Positions 19,056 to 25,892 of a stretch of 64,000 bases of DNA are shown in pieces; position 1 is the stretch's first letter, and every line of letters begins with the position of its first letter. Below the pieces are notes generated by a model that saw only the letters and a program-made list of their open reading frames with translations, made no database searches and was not told where the DNA came from. The DNA is from Holophagales bacterium (GTDB lineage Bacteria > Acidobacteriota > Thermoanaerobaculia > UBA5066): positions 1 to 64,000 of the forward strand of contig JADJVF010000018.1 of the NCBI GenBank assembly GCA_016716705.1, given 5' to 3'. The translations under genes were made by a program, and so were the position numbers.

Positions 19056-20668
19056 TCACATCCGGAAGACGCCGAAGGGCGTCGGGGGAATCGGAGCGTT
19101 GTGGCAGGCCGACAGGGCGAGGGCGAGGACCGTCCGGGTCTCGGCCGGGTCGAGGATCCCGTCGTCCCAGAGGCGCGCCGTCGCGTAGTACGGGCTCCCT
19201 TCGGCCTCGTACTTGTCGAGCGTCGGTCGCCGGAATGCGGCGTCCTCCTCCGGGCCCATGGCCGGCTGTCCCTCGCGCTCGCGCTGGTCGTTCTTCACCG
19301 TCGCCAGGACGCCGGCCGCCTGCTCTCCCCCCATGACGCTGATCCGCGAGTTCGGCCAGCTGAAGAGGAAACGGGGCTGGTAGGCGCGGCCGCACATGCC
19401 GTAGTTGCCCGCGCCGAAGGAGCCGCCCACGAGCACCGTGAGCTTCGGAACGGCCGCGTTCGCGACCGCGTGGACCATCTTGGCGCCGTCCTTCGCGATG
19501 CCGCCCTGCTCGTAGGCCTTCCCCACCATGAAGCCGGTGATGTTCTGGACGAACAGGAGCGGCACGCGCCGCTGGCAGGCCATCTCGATGAAATGCGTCC
19601 CCTTGAGCGCCGACTCCGAGAAGAGGATGCCGTTGTTGGCGAGGATCCCGACCGGGAGCCCCGCGATCCGCCCGAAGCCGCAGACGAGCGTCGCGCCGTA
19701 GCGCGGCTTGAACTCGTGGAAGCGCGAGCCGTCGAGGAGCCGCGCAAGGACCTCGCGGATCTCGAGCGGCTTCTTCAGGTCGCGCGGGAGGACACCGTAG
19801 AGCTCCTCGGCCGGGTAGAGCGGATCCTCCGCGGGCGCGAGGTCGCCCGAGAACGTCTTCGTGGTGTTGAGGCGCGCGACGATCTCGCGGACCATCTCGA
19901 GCGCCTCGGCGTCGCTCCCGGCGAGGTAGTCGGCGACGCCGGAGATCCGGGTGTGGACGTCTCCGCCGCCGAGCTCCTCCGAGGTCACCGTCTCGCCCGT
20001 GGCCGCCTTCACCAGCGGCGGCCCGGCGAGGAAGATCGTCCCCTGGCCTTTCACGATCACGACCTCGTCCGACATCGCCGGGACGTAGGCCCCGCCCGCC
20101 GTGCAGGAACCGAGCACGGCCGAGACCTGGGGGATCCCCGCGGCGGACATCCGGGCCTGGTTGTAGAAGATCCGCCCGAAGTGGTCGCGGTCGGGAAAGA
20201 CCTCGGCCTGAAGCGGCAGGAACGCCCCGCCCGAGTCGACGAGGTAGATGCACGGCAGCCGGTTCTCCAGGGCCACCTCCTGGGCGCGGAGGTGCTTCTT
20301 GACCGTGATCGGGAAGTACGTCCCCCCTTTCACCGAGGGATCGTTCGCCACGATCACGACGTCGCGACCCGAGACGCGTCCGATCCCCGTCACCAGCCCG
20401 GCGCCCGGCGCCCGCCGTCGTACATCCCGTCGCCGGCCAGGGGCGAGAGCTCGAGAAACGCCGTGTCGTGGTCGAGGAGGCGTTCGAGCCTTCCGCGGAC
20501 GGAGAGCTTCCCGAGCTCGGCCTGCCGCGCGGAGCCTCTCGACCCGCCTCCCTCGCGGGCCGTCGCGACCCGCTCGCGAAGCTCGCGGGCAAGCGCCTCG
20601 TGGTGCTCCCGGTTCCGTTGGTACTCCTCGGAGGTGGGGTCGATCCGGCTGGCGAGAACGTCGCTCAC
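19056..20668 (-). CDS. liuB: methylcrotonyl-CoA carboxylase carboxyltransferase subunit, frameshifted
   Basis: The beta (carboxyltransferase) subunit that works with LiuD. The N-terminal part reads VLASRIDPTSEEYQRNREHH and DHDTAFLELSPLAGDGMYDG. The rest contains GGTYFPITVKKHLRAQEVAL, YLVDSGGAFLPLQAEVFPD, VLGSCTAGGAYVPAMSDE and GNYGMCGRAYQPRFLFSWPN. These glycine-rich acyl-CoA and carboxybiotin sites match MccB/LiuB better than propionyl-CoA carboxylases. The frame shifts near 20400 in a GC-rich repeat (GGGCGCCGGGCGCC). I choose GTG at 20668 because a TAGAAT box sits 7 nt upstream, which rules out the ATG at 20710. It is the first gene of the liu operon. Confidence 0.92.
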
Positions 20669-20675
20669 GGCGGCG

Positions 20676-20681
20676 ATTCTA
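20676..20681 (-). promoter_or_regulatory. putative -10 box of liuB, leaderless
   Basis: TAGAAT on the minus strand ends 7 nt before the liuB GTG. The predicted transcript start is therefore at or one base before the start codon. No ribosome site is present. Confidence 0.45.
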
Positions 20682-20759
20682 GCGGCGCGCTCCGATCCTT
20701 CGGTGCGCACGCCTCGGAGCGACCCGGATCGGCTTCGTTCGCGTCCACCGGGAGGAGGC

Positions 20760-21179
20760 TCAGGGAGTGGCGATCGCCTCCAGGGGCCTGGCCAGAGCGC
20801 GGACCTTCTCGATGACGGTCGTCGTCGGCGTTCCGGGCGGGAAGATGGCCTTCACACCGGCCGCCGTCAGAGAGGGGATGTCCCTGTCGGGGATGATTCC
20901 GCCGACGACGACCGAGACCCCTTCGGCGCCCCGGCGCGCCAGGGCCGCGATGACCTCGGGAACGAGGACGTTGTGGGCCCCGGAGAGGATGGAGAGGCCG
21001 ACGACGTCGACGTCTTCCTGAACGGCCGCCGCCGCGATCTGCTCGGGCGTCTGCCGAAGGCCGGTGTAGATGACTTCCATACCCGCGTCGCGCAGGGCAC
21101 GCGCGACGACCTTGGCGCCGCGGTCGTGGCCGTCGAGGCCGGGCTTTGCTACGAGGACTCTGAGTGGTCTTGTCGTCAT
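20760..21179 (-). CDS. cobalamin-binding subunit of an acyl-CoA mutase (methylmalonyl-CoA mutase small-subunit type)
   Basis: A stand-alone B12-binding domain of 139 residues. The base-off/His-on motif is present as KPGLDGHDRGAKVVA, followed by GLSILSGAHNVLVPEV and VVVGGIIPDRDIPSL, the standard SxL and GG segments. Free-standing subunits of this type pair with a separate catalytic mutase chain (methylmalonyl-, isobutyryl- or ethylmalonyl-type); no such chain lies in the window, so the substrate is undecided. The ATG at 21179 is preferred over 21185 because a TAGAAT box ends only 3 nt before the latter. It lies upstream of the leucine operon on the same strand, consistent with branched-chain and propionate metabolism. 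Confidence 0.9.
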   Translation of the reverse strand: MTTRPLRVLVAKPGLDGHDRGAKVVARALRDAGMEVIYTGLRQTPEQIAAAAVQEDVDVVGLSILSGAHNVLVPEVIAALARRGAEGVSVVVGGIIPDRDIPSLTAAGVKAIFPPGTPTTTVIEKVRALARPLEAIATP

Positions 21180-21188
21180 GACCATCGA

Positions 21189-21194
21189 ATTCTA
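21189..21194 (-). promoter_or_regulatory. putative -10 box of the B12-binding subunit gene
   Basis: TAGAAT on the minus strand ends 9 nt before the ATG at 21179, so the predicted transcript would carry a leader of ~3 nt. It faces the divergent TAGATT box 25 nt away. Confidence 0.4.
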
Positions 21195-21218
21195 ACCGGC
21201 GGCGGCCTCCGTTCCTGC

Positions 21219-21224
21219 TAGATT
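21219..21224 (+). promoter_or_regulatory. putative -10 box of the T2SS-E N-domain gene, leaderless
   Basis: TAGATT is followed by six bases and then the GTG start at 21231, so transcription would start at the G of the start codon. No -35 match or ribosome site is seen. Confidence 0.4.
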
Positions 21225-21230
21225 CTCCAG

Positions 21231-22520
21231 GTGCGACGTCGGATCGGGGAGATTCTGGTCGGAGGGAAAGCGGTCTCGGCGGAGCTCAGGGACCGGGCGC
21301 TCGCCCAGCAGGTTCGTCAGCGCGGGCGCATCTGCACGAACCTCCTGGAGCTGGGTGGAATCCGCGAGGACCTCCTCCTGCGCGCGCTCGCCGTGCAGCA
21401 CGGCGTCGCCACCTGCTCCGCGGCCGATCTCGACGAGATTCGCCCCGACATCCTCCGTCTCGTGCCGGCGAAGCTCGCGGCGAGCCTCTTCGTCCTCCCC
21501 TTCCGGCGCCTCGGGCGGAATCTCTCCCTCGCGATGCGGGACCCGAAAGACCTCCCCGCCCTCGACGAGATCTCCTTTCTCACCGGCCTCGCCATCAGCC
21601 CGTTCGTCTCTCTCGACGTGAGGATCCAGGTCGCCCTCGCGAAGCACTACGGCGTCACGATCGACGCGCGATATCCGGATCTGGCCGCCCGGATCGACGC
21701 CGGCGGCGGAATGGTCGCCGTCGCGCCGCCGAAGACGCCGAAGCCGTTCCTGCGCACCTCATCGACTGCGCTGCGACCGCTCTCCCCCGACGCCGCCGTC
21801 CCGTCCCGAGCCCGGCCCCGAGGCCCCGCTGGCCGAGGGGCCATGGTCCCCGCCGCGCCTCTCGAGACACCCGCCGTCGTCGAGCCCCCGCGCCCCCGCG
21901 CTTCCGAGGTGCCCCGCCGTCGAGATCGAGCTGGGCGAGCACGAGGAGAGGAACCTTCGGTCCGCCGCCGATTCGGCGACCGCGCCCGCCGAACCGACGA
22001 GCGCGGTCGGCGGCGAGGAAACCTCGCCCTCGTCGAGGAGGAGGCGCCGGCCGATCTCGTGGCGAGCCTTTCGAAGGCGGAGTCGAGGGACGACATCGCG
22101 GCGGCCGTCCTCGTTGAAGCCGGTCGTCTGCTTCATCGGGCCGCTCTCTTCATCGCCCAGGCCGACCGGGTCATCGGGTGGGCCGCGGTTCCGGAGCCGC
22201 CCGAGGGTCTTCGGTCCTTCTCCGTCGCCTTTTCCGAGCCGTCGCTCTTTGCCTCGCTCAGAAACACCGACGGCTTCTACGTCGGCCCCTGCCCGGACCT
22301 TCCGGGAAACCGCCGGGTCCTCGAGGCGCTCGGCGCGACCTTCCCGGCCGTCGTCGCCGCGGTACCCGTGACGCTGAAGGGAAAGAGCGTCCTCTTCCTC
22401 CTCGGTGAGGCCCGGGCCGGCGAAGCCCTCCCGAAGGCGATGGAGCTCAAACGTCTCGGAGCGCTCACGGCGATCGCTCTCGAGATCCTCCTGCTCAAGA
22501 ACAGGCTTCGCAGCCTCTAG
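21231..22520 (+). CDS. GspE N-terminal-domain protein with C-terminal GAF-like region
   Basis: Residues ~1-135 match the type II secretion/pilus ATPase N-terminal domain (IGEILVGGKAVSAELRDRAL, then FVLPFRRLGRNLSLAMRDPK). No ATPase domain follows, so this is a stand-alone sensor or adaptor. The C-terminal ~150 residues (RDDIAAAVLVEAGRLLHRAA to AALTAIALEILLLKN-like end) look like a GAF-type fold. Between ~21905 and ~22035 the Arg-rich stretch appears to be out of frame: the alternative frame reads VEIELGEHEERNLRSAADSA, a far more natural linker. Two compensating indels are likely. In the literature MshEN-type domains can bind cyclic di-GMP; whether this one does is unknown. Confidence 0.75.
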   Translation: MRRRIGEILVGGKAVSAELRDRALAQQVRQRGRICTNLLELGGIREDLLLRALAVQHGVATCSAADLDEIRPDILRLVPAKLAASLFVLPFRRLGRNLSLAMRDPKDLPALDEISFLTGLAISPFVSLDVRIQVALAKHYGVTIDARYPDLAARIDAGGGMVAVAPPKTPKPFLRTSSTALRPLSPDAAVPSRARPRGPAGRGAMVPAAPLETPAVVEPPRPRASEVPRRRDRAGRARGEEPSVRRRFGDRARRTDERGRRRGNLALVEEEAPADLVASLSKAESRDDIAAAVLVEAGRLLHRAALFIAQADRVIGWAAVPEPPEGLRSFSVAFSEPSLFASLRNTDGFYVGPCPDLPGNRRVLEALGATFPAVVAAVPVTLKGKSVLFLLGEARAGEALPKAMELKRLGALTAIALEILLLKNRLRSL

Positions 22521-22533
22521 ACCCGACTTGATT

Positions 22534-22539
22534 TACACT
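22534..22539 (+). promoter_or_regulatory. putative -10 box of the HU gene
   Basis: TACACT ends 8 nt before the HU ATG, placing the transcript start ~2 nt ahead of the codon. No ribosome site is visible in the gap. Confidence 0.35.
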
Positions 22540-22547
22540 TCGCTCGA

Positions 22548-22871
22548 ATGATCAAGAACGACCTCGTCAACCGCGTGACCGAGGAGACGGGCGTCGCGAG
22601 AATCAAGGCGGCCCGCGCCGTCGAGACGATCATCGAGACGATGCGCCACTCCCTGGCCACGGGAGGACGCATCGAGCTCCGCGGTTTCGGGGTTTTCCTC
22701 GTCAAGCGGCGCAAGAAGGGGATCGGCCGGAACCCGAAGCGCCCGGACGAGCAGGTGGAGATCCCCCCCGGCTTCACCATCCGCTTCAAGCCCGGGAAGG
22801 AGCTTCGCGACCTGATGACGGTCGAGGAGCCTGCGGCCGAACCGGTCGCGGCCTCCCCGGAGCGGGCCTGA
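22548..22871 (+). CDS. HU/IHF family DNA-binding protein
   Basis: A 107-residue nucleoid protein. The helical dimerisation part is MIKNDLVNRVTEETGVARIK. The beta-arm region has IELRGFGVFLVKRRKKGIGR with the RNPK motif that inserts into the minor groove (GRNPKRPDEQVEIPP). The end is FKPGKELRDLM plus a short acidic, alanine-rich tail of ~15 residues beyond the usual HU length. Its dimer would bend and compact DNA. HU and IHF cannot be separated confidently by eye. Confidence 0.95.
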   Translation: MIKNDLVNRVTEETGVARIKAARAVETIIETMRHSLATGGRIELRGFGVFLVKRRKKGIGRNPKRPDEQVEIPPGFTIRFKPGKELRDLMTVEEPAAEPVAASPERA

Positions 22872-22946
22872 GCAGCTCCTTTCCGCCGCTTCCTCCGTTT
22901 CCCCCGCCCCTCAGGCTTCCCGGTCCGCCCCGCTCCACCGGTCAGG

Positions 22947-24044
22947 GTGCATTCCGGCCTGCGCCCGCGCCGAGAGCGGTGGTGGCTCCACGTTCTGCTG
23001 CTTCTCGCGACGTTCGCGACGACGACCTTCGTCGGGATCCAGCTCGCTGCCGGGTACGACCCTCGCCTCGCCCTCGTCGATCCGCGTTCGGGACTCATGG
23101 GGATCACCCCGGCGCTCGTCCTTGCCGGGATGAGCTACTCGGTCCCGCTCCTCCTCATCCTTCTCGCCCACGAGCTCGGCCACTACCTCATGTGCCGGCG
23201 GTACGGCCTCGACGCCTCGCCGCCGTTCTTCCTCCCCTTCATCCCGATCGTCCCGCTTCCAGGGACCTTCGGGGCCTTCATCCGGGTCAGGGAACCGATC
23301 CGCGACAAGAAGATCCTCTTCGACATGGCCGTGGCGGGACCGATCGCCGGCTTCCTCGTCGCGCTCCCGTTCGCCGCGTACGGGATCCTCCACACCCGGC
23401 TGAATTTCGAACCGCTCGGCGAGGGGACGATCTTCTTCGGCTACCCGCTCGCGATGAAGATCCTTCAGCTCCTCCTGACGGGGCACACGTTCTCGAGCGT
23501 CCACGTCGTCGAGCACCCCGCCTTCATGGCGGCCTGGTGGGGCTTCTTCGTCACCGCCATCAACCTGATTCCGGCGGGCCAGCTCGACGGCGGGCACACC
23601 CTCTACGCGGTGTTCGGACGGCGTCACCGGCTCTTTCGGTGGCCGGTCCTCGTCGCGCTCGTCGGCCTCGGGTTCCTCTACACCGGCTGGTGGGTCTGGG
23701 CCGGAATCGTCCTCATCCTGACGGGACTGCGCCATCCGGCCGTCCTGGACGAAGACGCGCCCCTCGATCCGTTCCGGAGGAAAGTCGCCGCGGCCGTCCT
23801 CCTGATCGCGATCCTGAGCTTCGTCCCCGTGCCGATCGAAGATTCAGGAGACCTGGCGCCGCTTCGTTCGCCACGAGAAGGTGGCGGGACCGTCGTTCAC
23901 CAGCTCGACCTCCATCGCGGCCCCGAAGCTTCCGGTCGCCACGGTGACACCCGAGGCTCGAAGGACCGCGAGGTAGCGTTCGAAGAGCGGCCTCGCCTCG
24001 TCGGGGCGCGCAGCCCCCTCGAAGCCGGGCCGCCGCCCGCGTGA
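22947..24044 (+). CDS. site-2 protease-type membrane metallopeptidase (M50 family)
   Basis: A multi-pass intramembrane zinc protease. After an N-terminal membrane segment it has the HExxH site LLLILLAHELGHYLMCRRYG and the second catalytic motif INLIPAGQLDGGHTL with the third zinc ligand. The segment PFFLPFIPIVPLPGTFGAF resembles the EGY/cyanobacterial branch rather than RseP; no PDZ domain is seen. The convincing part ends near residue 299 (LSFVPVPIE). The reading frame then continues ~65 residues across the opposite-strand dtd gene with no family resemblance, so the true stop may have been lost by an indel near 23840. GTG start at 22947. Confidence 0.85.
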   Translation: MHSGLRPRRERWWLHVLLLLATFATTTFVGIQLAAGYDPRLALVDPRSGLMGITPALVLAGMSYSVPLLLILLAHELGHYLMCRRYGLDASPPFFLPFIPIVPLPGTFGAFIRVREPIRDKKILFDMAVAGPIAGFLVALPFAAYGILHTRLNFEPLGEGTIFFGYPLAMKILQLLLTGHTFSSVHVVEHPAFMAAWWGFFVTAINLIPAGQLDGGHTLYAVFGRRHRLFRWPVLVALVGLGFLYTGWWVWAGIVLILTGLRHPAVLDEDAPLDPFRRKVAAAVLLIAILSFVPVPIEDSGDLAPLRSPREGGGTVVHQLDLHRGPEASGRHGDTRGSKDREVAFEERPRLVGARSPLEAGPPPA

Positions 24045-24299
24045 GAGGTCGGCGCCGAGCGTGAATTGCGAGACGGCGAGGACCGCGCCGCCCACCTGCG
24101 TCACGTCGAGGTTCATCTTTCCCTGATCGTCCTCGAAGATCCGCAGCTCGACCGATTTCCGGGCCGCGTCGTCCATCGTGTCGGAGCCGTCGCCCGGCTC
24201 GACGCAGGCAAACACCAGGAGCCCTCGCCCGATCTCCCCCACCGTCTCGCCGGAGACCCGGACGGCGGCGCGGGAGACGCGCTGGAGAAGCAGGATCAC
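23844..24299 (-). CDS. dtd: D-aminoacyl-tRNA deacylase
   Basis: Hydrolyses D-amino acids (and glycine mischarged on tRNA-Ala) from tRNA. The 151-residue protein has the two active-site motifs: AVSQFTLGADLSRGRRPGF and NDGPATFSW. The usual second motif is NxGPVT; an Ala here in place of Val is a mild variation, and the Gly-Pro pair is kept. The start is GTG at 24299; a GAGAAT box ends 6 nt upstream and the GGGAGG in between is too close to serve as a normal ribosome site. The 3' end overlaps the reading frame of the M50 protease by ~200 nt, probably because of a lost stop there. Confidence 0.93.
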   Translation of the reverse strand: MILLLQRVSRAAVRVSGETVGEIGRGLLVFACVEPGDGSDTMDDAARKSVELRIFEDDQGKMNLDVTQVGGAVLAVSQFTLGADLSRGRRPGFEGAARPDEARPLFERYLAVLRASGVTVATGSFGAAMEVELVNDGPATFSWRTKRRQVS

Positions 24300-24390
24300 C
24301 CTCCCATTCTCGCAGGCGGGCGTTCCGGACGGTCCGGACGCCTCTGATATCCTCGCGCGCCATTCGATCGGAAACTGAGGAGGAACACCC

Positions 24391-24825
24391 ATGGCGGGTT
24401 CCGTGAACAAGGTCATTCTCGTCGGCCACCTCGGCGGCGATCCGGAGATCAAGGCGCTGCCGTCCGGCTCGACGATGGCGAAGCTGAGCGTCGCGACGTC
24501 CGAGAGCTGGACCGACAAGGTGAGCGGCCAGAAGCAGGAACGGACCGAGTGGCACAAGGTCGTCGTGATGGACCCGAAGCTCGCGCAGGTCTGCGAGCGC
24601 TACCTTTCGAAGGGCCAGCTCGTCTACATCGAGGGCTCCATCCAGACCCGGAGCTGGGACGACAAGGAGACCGGCCAGAAGAAGTACATGACGGAGGTCA
24701 AGGCGCGCGAGATGCGCATGCTCGGCGGCCGACCCGACGGCGCGCGCGGCGGCGCCGCCCCGGCCGGTCCCGGCGCTCCCGAACCCGCGGGGACGGACGA
24801 CCCGGACGACAGCGTTCCGTTCTAG
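24391..24825 (+). CDS. ssb: single-stranded DNA-binding protein
   Basis: A 144-residue SSB. The OB fold covers ~4-112 (VNKVILVGHLGGDPEIKALP, then GQLVYIEGSIQTRSW). A Gly/Pro/Ala linker leads to the acidic tip DPDDSVPF, the partner-binding tail of bacterial SSBs. There is a good ribosome site (GAGGAGG) 9 nt before the ATG. It ends convergently with nagZ, with a 4-nt overlap of stop codons. It functions as a tetramer in replication, repair and recombination. Confidence 0.97.
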   Translation: MAGSVNKVILVGHLGGDPEIKALPSGSTMAKLSVATSESWTDKVSGQKQERTEWHKVVVMDPKLAQVCERYLSKGQLVYIEGSIQTRSWDDKETGQKKYMTEVKAREMRMLGGRPDGARGGAAPAGPGAPEPAGTDDPDDSVPF

Positions 24826-25892
24826 AGCGGGAAAGGGCCGTCGAAGTTCCGCGGGACCCGCGGCTTCGCCAGCTCCCCGAGCCACGACTCGACCTCGGCC
24901 CGGAGCGCGTTCCACGCCTCCGGGCCGAATGGCGTTCGGGGAAAGCCGCCCACGCGCCGCCTCAGCGCCGCGATCCGCGCGAGGGCCTCGGGCGCCTCCG
25001 CGAGCCCTTCCGCCTCGAGGCGGTCGGCCGCCACCTGGGCATCGGCGAGGCTGGCGGAGACGACGAGGACGTCGCAGCCGGCGCGCGCCGCCTCGGAAAC
25101 GCGCGTTTCGAGGCTTCTCGTGCCGAGGGCCCCCATCCCGAGGTCGTCGGAGTAGACGACGCCGTCCCAGCCGATCCGCTCCCTGAGGATCGCGTGGATC
25201 CGCGGTGAGAGGGACGCGGGCGTCTCGTCGCCCGTGAAGCCGGGATAGGCCGCGTGACCCACCATGACGCCATCCGCGGCGCGGGCGAGCTTCGTGAAGG
25301 GGGCGACGTCGGTCACCATCAGGTCGACGTCGTGGGCGTCGACGACGGGAAGCGCCAGGTGGGAGTCGACGGGGCCGCGCCCCAGGCCGGGAAAGTGCTT
25401 GAGGCACGAAGCGACGCCCGCCCGGGCAAGGCCGTGCAGGAAGACCGTCCCGGCGAGGACGACGTCCTCGGTGTGGAACCCGAAGGAGCGTCCCGCCAGG
25501 ACGACTCCACCGGCCCCGGGGATCGCCAGGTCGAGGACGGGGGCGAAGTCGACATCGACGCCGAGGAGCCGCGCCGCGCGCCCCATCAGGTACGCACACT
25601 CCTGGATCCGGTCGACGCCCTTGTCGGAGAGCGAGGCCGCCGACGGGAAGGAGACTCCGAGAAGGGGGCCGATCCGGTCGACGGGTCCCCCTTCCTGGTC
25701 GACGAAGACGAGCGGAGAGGGGTCGCAGGAGGCCCGGATCTCCTCGACGAGAGTCGCGGCTTGCACCGCCGACACGAGGTTGCGCTCGAAGAGGATCACG
25801 CCGAGCGGCCGGCATACCGCGAGAAACGAGCGCTCGCCGGGAGTGAGGCCGGGACCTTCGAGGCCGACGACGAGACGCGAGGCTCCGCTCAT
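24822..25892 (-). CDS. nagZ: beta-N-acetylhexosaminidase, GH3 NagZ family
   Basis: Removes N-acetylglucosamine from peptidoglycan fragments during cell-wall recycling. The 356-residue single-domain GH3 protein shows PLVFVDQEGGPVDRIGPLLG, the loop CLKHFPGLGRGPVDSHLALP with the Asp-Ser-His general-acid motif, and the nucleophile in VVYSDDLGMGAL. There is no signal peptide, consistent with a cytoplasmic NagZ. ATG at 25892 overlaps the mutS stop as ATGA, so it is coupled to mutS. The usual KHFPGHG is KHFPGLG here, a small change outside the DSH dyad. Confidence 0.92.
   Translation of the reverse strand: MSGASRLVVGLEGPGLTPGERSFLAVCRPLGVILFERNLVSAVQAATLVEEIRASCDPSPLVFVDQEGGPVDRIGPLLGVSFPSAASLSDKGVDRIQECAYLMGRAARLLGVDVDFAPVLDLAIPGAGGVVLAGRSFGFHTEDVVLAGTVFLHGLARAGVASCLKHFPGLGRGPVDSHLALPVVDAHDVDLMVTDVAPFTKLARAADGVMVGHAAYPGFTGDETPASLSPRIHAILRERIGWDGVVYSDDLGMGALGTRSLETRVSEAARAGCDVLVVSASLADAQVAADRLEAEGLAEAPEALARIAALRRRVGGFPRTPFGPEAWNALRAEVESWLGELAKPRVPRNFDGPFPL

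Noticed and set aside
20669..20710. ATG at 20710 as the liuB start
   Set aside because: The TAGAAT box sits between it and the GTG at 20668, and the extra 14 residues are not typical of MccB.
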